This document shows, piece after piece, positions 1-5,318 of a DNA stretch of 5,318 nt; the first letter of the stretch is position 1, and each line of letters opens with the position of its first letter. The stretch lies in the NCBI GenBank assembly GCA_014378125.1, contig JACMOG010000685.1, positions 1-5,318 on the forward strand. Reading direction: 5' to 3'. The notes under the pieces are model-generated. The model was not told the origin of the DNA and did no database searches. It saw only the letters and a program-made list of their open reading frames with translations. Source of the DNA: Vitreoscilla sp. GTDB lineage: Bacteria > Pseudomonadota > Gammaproteobacteria > Burkholderiales > Burkholderiaceae. The position numbers and the translations under genes were made by a program.

Positions 1-221
1 CCCTCGGCAATGGCGCCCGAGGACACCATGACGATCTCGCGGCCCGACTGGCCCAGCGCGGCCATCTGGCGGCACCAGTTGCCGATGGCCTCGGCGTCGA
101 CGCCGCGACCTTCCTTGGTGAGCAGGCTGGATCCGACCTTGTCGACGGTGCGGCGCGCGGGGCGGAGTTCGTCGTTGACCGCGGCGGCCGGGGCCTCCCG
201 GGACGCCGCGCCCTCCGTCAT
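1..221 (-). CDS. proB: Glutamate 5-kinase, N-terminal fragment (partial)
   Basis: ProB phosphorylates L-glutamate with ATP to give gamma-glutamyl phosphate, the first committed step of proline synthesis in the cytoplasm. Only the first 73 complete codons are present; the gene runs off the left edge of the window. The amino-acid-kinase start is recognisable: K28-V-G-S-S (the ATP-site lysine and glycine/serine loop), L33-L-T-K-E-G-R-G, then I47-G-N-W-C-R-Q and V64[10 protein letters not shown], a segment that is nearly invariant in betaproteobacterial ProB. The ATG at 221-219 overlaps the obgE stop in an ATGA arrangement. There is no Shine-Dalgarno sequence in front, so translation is probably coupled to obgE. 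The first 20 or so residues are a variable, Ala-rich extension. One oddity is Asp27 directly before the lysine, where the family normally has a buried Val. Identity is secure despite truncation. Confidence 0.9.
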   Translation of the reverse strand, partial: MTEGAASREAPAAAVNDELRPARRTVDKVGSSLLTKEGRGVDAEAIGNWCRQMAALGQSGREIVMVSSGAIAE

Positions 222-1480
222 GCGGCGCGGGTACGCCGCCGGGTGGGCGCCGCCGGGGCGGCGGCTTCGGTCTCGAGCTCGGGCTCGGGCACGGGCTCGG
301 GATCCAGGGGCGCGAAGCGCGGATCGATCGGCTCGTCGTTGTCGGCCTGGGTGGCCTTGGCCACCACCTTCCGGGTACCGCGCACCGGACGCACGGGCTC
401 GTCGACGACCGGAGCCACGACGGGCAGGGTGTCCTCGAAGCGCGGATCCACCGGCGGGGCCAGCTGCTCGACCTGCGAGTGGATGTGCTCGTAGATGGCG
501 TGCAGCATGGGCTGCAGGCCTTCGCGGGCGAGCGCCGAGATCTGGAACACCGGGCCCTTCCACTTCAGGCGCTTGACGAAGTCCTTGCAGTGCGCGTCGC
601 GTTCTTCGGCGGGCACCATGTCGAGCTTGTTGAGCACCAGCCAGCGCGGCTTGGCGGCCAGCTCGGGGTCGTACTTCTCGAGTTCCTTGACCAGCGCCTT
701 GGCCTGCTTGACCGGGTCGACGCCGGCGTCGAACGGCGCCATGTCGATGACGTGCAGCAGCAGGCGGGTGCGCTGCAGGTGGCGCAGGAACTGGTGGCCC
801 AGGCCGGGGCCTTCGGCGGGGCCCTCGGTCAGGCCCGGGATGGCGGCCCCGACGGAGCTCTTCTCCGGGGCGACGCGCACGACGCCCAGGTTGGGATGCA
901 GCGTGGTGAACGGGTAGTCGGCGATCTTGGGGCGCGCGTTGGAGATCGCGGTGATCAGCGTGGACTTGCCGGCGTTGGGCATGCCCAGCAGGCCCACGTC
1001 GGCCAGTACGCGCAGCTCGAGCCGCACCTTCTTCTCTTCGCCCGGCCAGCCCGGCGTCTTCTGGCGCGGGGCGCGGTTGGTGCTGGTCTTGTAATGCAGG
1101 TTGCCGAAGCCGCCGTCGCCGCCCTTGCAGAGCAGCACGGGGACGTCGGGCTCCACGAGCTCGGCCAGGATCTGGTCGGTCTCGAAGTCCTTGATCATGG
1201 TGCCCACGGGCACGCGCAGCACGATGTCCTCGGACGCCGCGCCGAACTGGTCGGAGCCGCGGCCGGATTCGCCGTTGCGCGCCTCGTGGCGGCGGTTGTA
1301 GCGGTAGTCGATCAACGTGTTCAGGTTGCGGTCGCCCACGAACCACACGCTGCCGCCCTTGCCGCCGTTGCCGCCATTGGGGCCGCCGAAGGGAATGCAC
1401 TTCTCACGACGGAAGCTCATGCAGCCGGCGCCGCCATTGCCGGCGGCGATGTCGATCACGGCTTCATCAACGAATTTCAT
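218..1480 (-). CDS. obgE: GTPase ObgE/CgtA, 50S ribosome assembly factor
   Basis: ObgE is a slow GTPase that binds the large ribosomal subunit late in assembly and links growth to (p)ppGpp and chromosome replication. The 420-residue protein starts with the glycine-rich Obg fold (residues 1-159, with G-N-G-G-A-G and [12 protein letters not shown]). The G domain follows: G1 GMPNAGKST 166-174, switch I/G2 around [11 protein letters not shown] 189-199, G4 NKLD 284-287 and G5 ISALA 314-318. G3 is abnormal: the usual DIPGLIEG reads AIPGLTEG at 213-220, so the catalytic-loop aspartate is Ala213, with other unusual residues nearby. The C-terminal tail (about 343-420) is long for the family. It is acidic, Pro-rich and presumably disordered, contains DPRF twice (345-348 and 386-389), and ends in a basic TRRRTR. 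The start is supported by AAGGA at 1487-1491, seven bases upstream. It lies 108 bp after rpmA, beyond a terminator, and overlaps proB by 4 bp. Confidence 0.97.
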   Translation of the reverse strand: MKFVDEAVIDIAAGNGGAGCMSFRREKCIPFGGPNGGNGGKGGSVWFVGDRNLNTLIDYRYNRRHEARNGESGRGSDQFGAASEDIVLRVPVGTMIKDFETDQILAELVEPDVPVLLCKGGDGGFGNLHYKTSTNRAPRQKTPGWPGEEKKVRLELRVLADVGLLGMPNAGKSTLITAISNARPKIADYPFTTLHPNLGVVRVAPEKSSVGAAIPGLTEGPAEGPGLGHQFLRHLQRTRLLLHVIDMAPFDAGVDPVKQAKALVKELEKYDPELAAKPRWLVLNKLDMVPAEERDAHCKDFVKRLKWKGPVFQISALAREGLQPMLHAIYEHIHSQVEQLAPPVDPRFEDTLPVVAPVVDEPVRPVRGTRKVVAKATQADNDEPIDPRFAPLDPEPVPEPELETEAAAPAAPTRRRTRAA

Positions 1481-1520
1481 GGGAAGGTCCTTCTTCTTGC
1501 GGCCACGCCGACTTCATTGG

Positions 1521-1555
1521 AACAATAAACGAGAAAGCCCCGGCATGCCGGGGCT
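1521..1555 (-). terminator. Intrinsic terminator between rpmA and obgE
   Basis: A perfect 20-bp palindrome (1536-1555), pairing AGCCCCGGC with GCCGGGGCT around the central AT, is followed on the minus strand by a T-rich run, TTTCTCGTTTATTG (from 1536 downwards). It sits 33 bp after the rpmA stop and in front of obgE. It therefore probably ends most rplU-rpmA transcripts and lets only some polymerases through to obgE-proB, which would explain how ribosomal-protein and GTPase levels differ within one operon. The T run is interrupted, so partial read-through is plausible. I see no convincing separate obgE promoter in the remaining gap. Confidence 0.8.
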
Positions 1556-1588
1556 GTCGCAAACCGAACTTGAAGCCAGCGTTGCGGA

Positions 1589-1846
1589 TTACAACGGGGT
1601 CACGAAGACCGTCTGGCGGTTCAGGCTGCCCTTGGTGGCAAACGAGATCTTGCCGTCGACCAGCGCGAACAGCGTGTGGTCGCGGCCCATGCCGACGTTG
1701 TCGCCGGCGTGGAACTTGGTACCACGTTGGCGAACGATGATGGAACCGGCCGAGACCGTTTCACCGCCGTAGCGCTTCACGCCGAGCATCTTTGGTTGGG
1801 AGTCGCGGCCGTTCCGGGTTGAACCGCCGCCTTTTTTCTGTGCCAT
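1589..1846 (-). CDS. rpmA: 50S ribosomal protein L27 (bL27)
   Basis: L27 is a large-subunit protein whose flexible N terminus reaches towards the peptidyl transferase centre and helps position tRNA. The 85-residue length is normal for bacteria. The basic, Gly-rich N terminus [15 protein letters not shown] is complete, with no cleavable N-terminal extension of the Firmicutes type. It is followed by the diagnostic LGVKRYGGE (21-29), [11 protein letters not shown] and [10 protein letters not shown] segments. AGGAG at 1857-1861, ten bases before the ATG, supports the start. It lies 39 bp downstream of rplU in the same direction, the usual L21-L27 pair, and is followed by a terminator. Confidence 0.98.
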   Translation of the reverse strand: MAQKKGGGSTRNGRDSQPKMLGVKRYGGETVSAGSIIVRQRGTKFHAGDNVGMGRDHTLFALVDGKISFATKGSLNRQTVFVTPL

Positions 1847-1885
1847 GGTGCATTAGCTCCTGTGCAATGAGATCCGGATCGCCGC

Positions 1886-2197
1886 TTACGCGGTGATGGA
1901 CGAGATCTCGAGTTCGGTGAAGTGCTGGCGATGACCGCCATGCTTCTGGTAGTGCTTGCGACGGCGCATCTTGAAGATGCGAACCTTGTCGTGACGACCT
2001 TGGGCAACCACGGTAGCCTTCACGCTTGCACCCGCGACCAGGGGCGCGCCGACCGTCAGTTCTGCGCCGTTTCCGACTGCGAGAACCTGATCCAACACGA
2101 TTTCCTGGCCAACGTCCGCAGCAATCTGTTCTACCTTAATCTTTTCGCCGGCTGCAACCTTGTATTGCTTGCCACCGGTTTTTACGACCGCGTACAT
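1886..2197 (-). CDS. rplU: 50S ribosomal protein L21 (bL21)
   Basis: L21 binds 23S rRNA in the large subunit and is assembled early. The 103-residue product begins [20 protein letters not shown], the standard start of the family, and has the typical basic patch [21 protein letters not shown] (about 71-91) before the end FTELEIS. The reading frame stays open upstream to 2416. The ATG at 2197-2195 is the true start because it matches the family N terminus, has a purine-rich GAAAGG just upstream, and because the likely promoter (2381-2409) lies inside the open upstream stretch. It is the first gene of the rplU-rpmA-(obgE-proB) unit and is divergent from ispB. Confidence 0.97.
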   Translation of the reverse strand: MYAVVKTGGKQYKVAAGEKIKVEQIAADVGQEIVLDQVLAVGNGAELTVGAPLVAGASVKATVVAQGRHDKVRIFKMRRRKHYQKHGGHRQHFTELEISSITA

Positions 2198-2374
2198 ATA
2201 TGACCTTTCAGTTGACTTCTTCTTCGGCCGCAGGCTGAACGGCGTTGCCTGCCTCCCGGACGACGCGGTCGAAACTTGCATTTCGAGGGTTCGTCCCGGC
2301 CGGAAGAGGCCCCGCATGTGGTCATGCGGTGGCAACCGGCCCAGGCACGCTGGGTTCAGCCAAAGTCGGCGAAG
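2198..2374 (-). promoter_or_regulatory. Long 5' leader of the rplU-rpmA mRNA
   Basis: If transcription starts about seven bases after the -10 box, the rplU mRNA has an untranslated leader of roughly 177 nt. On the minus strand it can fold. A 7-bp hairpin, CCGCATG/CATGCGG with a 4-nt loop (2312-2329), can be enclosed by GGCCGG (2341-2336) pairing with CCGGCC (2303-2298). Nearer the gene, GCAGGC pairs with GCCTGC (2252-2230) around an 11-nt loop. Leaders that bind a ribosomal protein for feedback control are known for several ribosomal operons, including an L21 leader in Firmicutes. Whether this one works that way is inference. There is no uORF I would defend. Confidence 0.45.
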
Positions 2375-2380
2375 CCCGCG

Positions 2381-2409
2381 ATCATACCAGCAAGCGCGGG
2401 AAACGTCAA
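2381..2409 (-). promoter_or_regulatory. Sigma70-type promoter of rplU-rpmA operon
   Basis: On the minus strand, TTGACG (-35, 2409-2404) and TATGAT (-10, 2386-2381) are separated by exactly 17 bases. A TGG directly before the -10 gives an extended -10 element. Five of six bases match consensus in each box, as expected for a strongly expressed ribosomal-protein operon. The predicted start of transcription is near 2374. Confidence 0.8.
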
Positions 2410-2449
2410 AACGCAAGCCAGCCCACGGGCAACGGAGCTCCAGGCTTCC

Positions 2450-2455
2450 TATAAT
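2450..2455 (+). promoter_or_regulatory. Probable -10 box of the ispB promoter
   Basis: A perfect TATAAT lies 26 bases before the ispB start codon in an otherwise GC-rich region. No good -35 is visible: at 18-bp spacing the best is CGGGCA (2426-2431), three of six matches. A start of transcription near 2462 would give a leader of only about 20 nt. The box is some 40 bp from the -35 of the divergent rplU promoter, so the two promoters may influence each other. Confidence 0.6.
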
Positions 2456-2481
2456 GTTCGTTTCCCATCCCGCGAGCCGTC

Positions 2482-3465
2482 GTGAACGCCCCCCTCACCC
2501 ACGCGCCCCTGCCCGCCGATCCCATGGCCGCCGAAATGCAGGCGGTCGACGAGGTCATCCGTCGCCGGCTGACGTCCGAAGTCGCGCTCGTCGACCAGAT
2601 CGCGAACTACATCGTCGGCGCCGGCGGCAAGCGGATCCGTCCGCGCCTGGTGCTGCTGTTCTCGCGCGCGCTGTCGTTCTCGGGCGCCAGCCGCTTCGAG
2701 CTCGCGGCCATCATCGAATTCATCCACACCGCCACGCTGCTCCACGACGACGTCGTCGACGAGTCGGCGCTGCGCCGCGGCCGCGCCACCGCCAACGCGC
2801 TGTTCGGCAATGCCGCCAGCGTGCTGGTGGGCGACTTCCTCTATTCGCGCTCGTTCCAGATGATGGTCGGCCTGAAGGAGATGCGCGTGATGCAGATCCT
2901 GTCGGACGCGACCAACGTCATCGCCGAGGGCGAGGTGCTGCAGCTGCTCAATATGCACAACCCCGACGTGAACCAGGAAAGCTACCTGACCGTGATCCGC
3001 TCGAAGACGGCCAAGCTGTTCGAGGCGGCCGCCCAGCTCGGCGCGCTGATCTCGGGCGCCGACGAGGCCGGCATCGACGCGGCCGGCGAATACGGCCGCT
3101 CGCTGGGCACGGCGTTCCAGCTCATCGACGACGTGCTCGACTACGCCGGCGACGCGACCGAGATCGGCAAGAACGTCGGCGACGACCTGCGCGAAGGCAA
3201 GCCGACGCTGCCGCTGATCTGGCTGATGGAAAACGGCACGCCGGCCCAGCGCGAGCTGGTGCGTGAATGCATCGAAAACGGCGACGAGGCGCATTTCGAC
3301 GCGGTGCTCGCTGCCGTCACCAGCAGCGGTGCGCTCGATTACACGCGCGACGCCGCCGTGATGGCCGCCGACCGCGCCGCCAGCGCGATTGCCGATTTGC
3401 CGGAGACGGAATTCAAGCAGAGTTTGCTGCAGCTGTGCACGTTTGCTGTCGACCGGAATCACTGA
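2482..3465 (+). CDS. ispB: Long-chain polyprenyl diphosphate synthase (octaprenyl diphosphate synthase type)
   Basis: This enzyme extends farnesyl diphosphate with isopentenyl diphosphate units to make the all-trans side chain of ubiquinone. The 327-residue, all-helical trans-prenyltransferase has every key motif: GGKRIRPR (48-55) for isopentenyl diphosphate binding; the first Asp-rich motif DDVVD (89-93) followed by LRRGR; the lysine in RSKTAKLFE (173-181); the second Asp-rich motif DDVLD (216-220); and [12 protein letters not shown]. The residues before the first motif are small (Ala84, Thr85), as in synthases making long chains rather than C15/C20 products. Chain length cannot be read directly, so octaprenyl is inferred from the IspB family. 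The chosen start is GTG; downstream ATGs at 2524 and 2536 are alternatives, and none has a clear ribosome-binding site. It is divergent from rplU and followed by a terminator and tRNA-Pro. Confidence 0.95.
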   Translation: MNAPLTHAPLPADPMAAEMQAVDEVIRRRLTSEVALVDQIANYIVGAGGKRIRPRLVLLFSRALSFSGASRFELAAIIEFIHTATLLHDDVVDESALRRGRATANALFGNAASVLVGDFLYSRSFQMMVGLKEMRVMQILSDATNVIAEGEVLQLLNMHNPDVNQESYLTVIRSKTAKLFEAAAQLGALISGADEAGIDAAGEYGRSLGTAFQLIDDVLDYAGDATEIGKNVGDDLREGKPTLPLIWLMENGTPAQRELVRECIENGDEAHFDAVLAAVTSSGALDYTRDAAVMAADRAASAIADLPETEFKQSLLQLCTFAVDRNH

Positions 3466-3490
3466 TCCAGCCACGCACATTCAGTAGCAA

Positions 3491-3520
3491 TTGACAACGA
3501 CGGGAAAGCGGAATTACATT
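3491..3520 (+). promoter_or_regulatory. Probable tRNA-Pro promoter overlapping the ispB terminator
   Basis: A perfect -35 TTGACA (3491-3496) is followed after 17 or 18 bases by TTACAT (3514-3519) or TACATT (3515-3520), a 3/6 or 4/6 match to the -10 consensus. Transcription would start near 3526-3527, about 32 nt before the mature tRNA. That point is inside the 3' arm of the ispB terminator hairpin, so RNAs starting here lack the 5' arm and could not form the terminator. No better promoter is visible closer to the tRNA. Confidence 0.55.
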
Positions 3521-3541
3521 CTGCTTTCCCGTTTCTTTTTT
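3500..3541 (+). terminator. Intrinsic terminator of ispB
   Basis: ACGGGAAAGC (3500-3509) pairs with GCTTTCCCGT (3523-3532). The stem extends inward through a G-T wobble and GAA/TTC to about 14 bp, with a TTACA loop (3514-3518). A T-rich run (3532-3541, interrupted by a single C) follows. It lies 34 bp after the ispB stop and is a textbook rho-independent terminator separating ispB from the tRNA gene. Confidence 0.9.
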
Positions 3542-3558
3542 CAGGCTTGCATTGCCGT

Positions 3559-3635
3559 CGGGGTGTAGCTTAGCCCGGTAGAGCGCTACGTTCGGGACGT
3601 AGAGGCCGGAGGTTCGAATCCTCTCACCCCGACCA
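3559..3635 (+). tRNA. tRNA-Pro (anticodon CGG)
   Basis: This is a complete 77-nt cloverleaf with encoded CCA. The acceptor stem is CGGGGTG (3559-3565) with CACCCCG (3625-3631), discriminator A3632 and CCA at 3633-3635. The D stem is GCTT/GAGC (3568-3571, 3581-3584). The anticodon stem CTACG/CGTAG encloses loop TTCGGGA (3591-3597), with anticodon CGG at 3593-3595. The variable loop is five bases, and the T arm GGAGG-TTCGAAT-CCTCT spans 3608-3624. It reads CCG proline codons, which are common in such a GC-rich genome. All stems are intact, so the gene should be functional. Confidence 0.97.
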
Positions 3636-3732
3636 CGCAGTCCCTTCATCAAACAGCCGCCAACAGCGCGGCAGTTTTGCTGTCAGCGCCTTGGGTCACC
3701 GATCGCACCATGCGTGGACACCTTCGCCGATC

Positions 3733-3768
3733 AATGCAAACGTGCGCGCATGCTTCCATGCGCGCACG
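3733..3768 (-). terminator. Strong hairpin, probable terminator of the DUF4832 gene
   Basis: A perfect 12-bp inverted repeat, CGTGCGCGCATG (3741-3752) and CATGCGCGCACG (3757-3768), has a 4-nt loop. It lies 28 bp beyond the stop of the leftward gene. On the minus strand it is followed by TTTGCATTG, a short and imperfect T run, so termination may be inefficient. On the plus strand it has no T run. The rest of the 3636-3796 gap, between the tRNA and the leftward gene, holds nothing else I can support; there is no T-rich terminator directly after the tRNA. Confidence 0.55.
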
Positions 3769-3796
3769 GCTTACCACTGTTTACATCAGGTTTGCG

Positions 3797-5318
3797 TCAA
3801 GGGGCGATGCCCACTGTGTGGTTGAGGTTATTAAACCCGGTGGCGGCTTCCCACGTTCCCGTGTTGGCGAGCTGAATCGCGTACTCCGGCCGATCATGCA
3901 GCGACGCTTGCGGGTCGGCAAGATGCAGCAGCACTGCATATGAACCCTTGGGCATGCCAGCCGGTAGCACTGCGGTCTCGTTGATCGTCACGGTCTGGCC
4001 GGCCAGCCAACGGCGCGGATCGGCGGCAAGTTTGACGCGATACAGCGCACCGCTGGCCGTATTGCGGAACACCAGTTCCACATTGCGGCTATTGAACGGC
4101 GCCGCCCAGCCCTGGTTCTGCACCTGCAAGGTCAAGGCAAAAGCGCCACCCGGCTTGGCGCTGCTTGAAAATGTGCCGCTCTTGAGGACAAACCGATAGC
4201 CCAGTTTTTGCTCGACTTGCGGGAAGCAACCCTGGTTTCTCCAGGCGTTGAGCACGGTAACGTTGTAGTCGAGGTTCAAGTACGACCAGTGCAGCTTGGT
4301 CATCTCGCCCAAGGCGGCCGGGCAATCGCTACGTGGGGCCACATAGGCGCACGTCTCACCGCCAGTCGGCACATAATTGGTCTCCGCTTGCATGTACGGG
4401 TACTCTACCGACGGATTGATATAGGTCCCGTAATCGGACGCATTCGACAGGAAGCAGTCGTTATGGAAACCCAGGCGTGCCTTGGCGGTACCCGTGAACG
4501 CCTCGCTGCTGGTGAGCGCCGTTGTGCTGTACAGCTTGGTTTTGAACAGCGGCATACGCAACTGCACCATGCGCTCGGCCGGCACCACTTGCAGCAGCTT
4601 GTCGACGACCGATTTGCGGTCGGCGATGTTCTTCGTCGTCATGTTGTAGCTGTCGCCATAGTTCTGCGTATTGCCCCATTCGCCCCAACTACCCACCAGG
4701 CCCGCCTGCACGACGAGGATGACGTCCTTGTTGGTGCTCAGGTAAGGCGCGAGTTGGGTGAGATGGGTGTTGACCATGGCGGGCGTCGCATCGACCGGTG
4801 AATTGTTATCGGCGTATGCGAAACGGACAATCGCCTTCAGGCCGGCCTTGCGCACGGTATCCATTTGCTGCTGGAACAGGTTGAGGGTGGTCTGGTTGAT
4901 CGGCGAATTCACGAAGTTGCGGAGATAGAACACGCACAAGACCAGCGATTCGCCGTCCGAAGTACGGAAGCTGGTCAATTGGCTCTGGTTATACGGCGTT
5001 TCACAGCCGACATGACGGTAGAGGCCCCGCTCAGGATTGGCGATGGTCGCGGTGCTGGCCGTGTAGTTGACGGGTACCGGCGCGCCAGGTGCAGGGGTGG
5101 GTGTTGGCGTTGGCGTTGGCGTTGGCGTTGGCGTTGGCGTCGGCGTTGGCGTTGGCGTCGGCGTTGGCGTCGGCGTTGGCGTTGGTGTTGGCGTCGGCGT
5201 TGGCGTTGGCGTTGGTGTTGGTGTTGGCTGGCTGGAGTAAACCGGCAGGATGGCCGATGCGGGCAACGCATCGACCTGTGCGACCAGATTCACGCTGGCG
5301 CCCCCCCCGATATCGGAA
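3797..5318 (-). CDS. DUF4874/DUF4832 family protein with Thr-Pro linker (partial, 5' end off window)
   Basis: Function is unknown. The frame is open to the window edge and the true start is probably outside. Residue numbers here count from a possible GTG at 5293; that start would give 498 residues but no signal peptide. A short segment ending YSSQP is followed by 22 Thr-Pro dipeptides (24-67). A domain resembling DUF4874 then runs to about residue 265: NPERGLYRH at 86-94, VRFAYADN 156-163 and GSWGEWG 201-207, with alternating strand/helix blocks as in a TIM barrel. A DUF4832-like part follows, with FHNDCFL 276-282, GGETC 311-315 and a C-terminal beta-rich domain from about 365. Six cysteines and the linker fit an exported protein. 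A role in carbohydrate binding or cleavage, with Glu205 or Glu313 as candidate acids, is only inference. GC content is visibly lower than in the neighbours. Confidence 0.82.
   Translation of the reverse strand, partial: SDIGGGASVNLVAQVDALPASAILPVYSSQPTPTPTPTPTPTPTPTPTPTPTPTPTPTPTPTPTPTPTPTPTPTPAPGAPVPVNYTASTATIANPERGLYRHVGCETPYNQSQLTSFRTSDGESLVLCVFYLRNFVNSPINQTTLNLFQQQMDTVRKAGLKAIVRFAYADNNSPVDATPAMVNTHLTQLAPYLSTNKDVILVVQAGLVGSWGEWGNTQNYGDSYNMTTKNIADRKSVVDKLLQVVPAERMVQLRMPLFKTKLYSTTALTSSEAFTGTAKARLGFHNDCFLSNASDYGTYINPSVEYPYMQAETNYVPTGGETCAYVAPRSDCPAALGEMTKLHWSYLNLDYNVTVLNAWRNQGCFPQVEQKLGYRFVLKSGTFSSSAKPGGAFALTLQVQNQGWAAPFNSRNVELVFRNTASGALYRVKLAADPRRWLAGQTVTINETAVLPAGMPKGSYAVLLHLADPQASLHDRPEYAIQLANTGTWEAATGFNNLNHTVGIAP
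5093..5227 (-). repeat. Hexanucleotide tandem repeat encoding (Thr-Pro)22
   Basis: Twenty-two units of a six-base repeat (plus-strand forms GGCGTT, GGCGTC, GGTGTT) cover 5093-5224 and encode alternating Thr and Pro, preceded by one more Pro codon (5225-5227). Thr is ACA or ACG and Pro mostly CCA, with some CCG, so units are similar but not identical. The unit length keeps the reading frame, so copy-number change would alter linker length without breaking the gene. Such linkers usually separate an anchor or signal region from a folded extracellular domain. Confidence 0.95.
5301..5308. repeat. Homopolymer of 8 C (8 G in the coding strand)
   Basis: Eight consecutive C on the plus strand read as GGG GGG GGC in the open frame of the leftward DUF4832 gene, encoding Gly-Gly-Gly. 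If the gene starts beyond the window edge, a one-base change in the tract would shift the frame before the Thr-Pro linker and the main domains. If the start is the GTG at 5293, the tract would lie just upstream of it instead and act at most on initiation. Confidence 0.85.

Noticed and set aside
479..1528. A 349-codon open frame on the plus strand opposite obgE
   Set aside because: It lies wholly antisense to a certain obgE, has low-complexity V/A/G/H/Q/L-rich composition typical of shadow frames in GC-rich DNA, and matches no family I recognise.
2198..2416. N-terminal extension of L21 to 176 residues
   Set aside because: The extension has no L21 homology, and the likely promoter at 2381-2409 lies inside it. 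The family start [12 protein letters not shown] is at 2197.
2160..3266. A 368-codon plus-strand frame overlapping the ispB start
   Set aside because: Its translation is dominated by Arg, Ala and Pro, a frame-shifted shadow of ispB. The first part overlaps the rplU start and the intergenic region.
2449..3480. A 343-codon open frame on the minus strand opposite ispB
   Set aside because: It is the mirror of ispB codons in a GC-rich genome, with repetitive R/V/H/Q/A/G composition and no recognisable motif. ispB has all its catalytic motifs in the other strand.
3659..3695. Hairpin GGCAG/CTGTC after the tRNA as a terminator
   Set aside because: The stem is only five pairs with a wobble, and no T run follows; too weak to call.
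4208..4801. A 197-codon plus-strand frame inside the DUF4832 gene
   Set aside because: It is antisense to a coherent protein with recognisable family motifs and has no family signature of its own.
5093..5227. CRISPR array
   Set aside because: The repetition is a contiguous six-base unit without spacers, in frame as Thr-Pro.

Overview
The window looks like a chromosomal segment from a GC-rich betaproteobacterium, most likely order Burkholderiales. The evidence is the conserved block rplU-rpmA-obgE-proB read leftwards, with ispB divergent from it and followed by a proline tRNA, plus the protein sequences themselves. I cannot fix the genus; an Alcaligenaceae-like or related genus is a guess.

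Layout. On the minus strand, from about 2410 down to 1, lies a ribosome-assembly and metabolism operon: a strong sigma70-type promoter (2381-2409), a long untranslated leader of about 177 nt, rplU (L21), rpmA (L27), an intrinsic terminator that probably only partly separates the ribosomal genes from what follows, then obgE (GTPase of 50S assembly). obgE overlaps the start of proB (glutamate 5-kinase, cut by the window edge) by four bases. On the plus strand, divergent from rplU, lies ispB (polyprenyl diphosphate synthase for the ubiquinone side chain), with its own -10 box, ending at a strong intrinsic terminator. The probable promoter of the downstream tRNA-Pro(CGG) gene overlaps that terminator.

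The right-hand third (3797-5318) differs from the rest. It is a single minus-strand gene of clearly lower GC. A hand count gives about 53-55% in two sampled 60-base rows, against about 63-73% in two rows of ispB. It encodes a DUF4874/DUF4832-type, probably exported protein with a 22-fold Thr-Pro linker, and it runs off the window edge. Its place just downstream of a tRNA gene, its composition and its low-complexity DNA suggest accessory or acquired sequence, but no attachment-site duplicate or integrase is visible here.

The points most worth a second look are: a cluster of unusual replacements in the ObgE G3 switch region, including loss of the DxPG aspartate; the promoter-terminator overlap in front of the tRNA; the long structured rplU leader; and the slippage-prone G8 and hexanucleotide tracts in the accessory gene. 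I found no CRISPR array, insertion sequence, or clearly novel multi-gene system.
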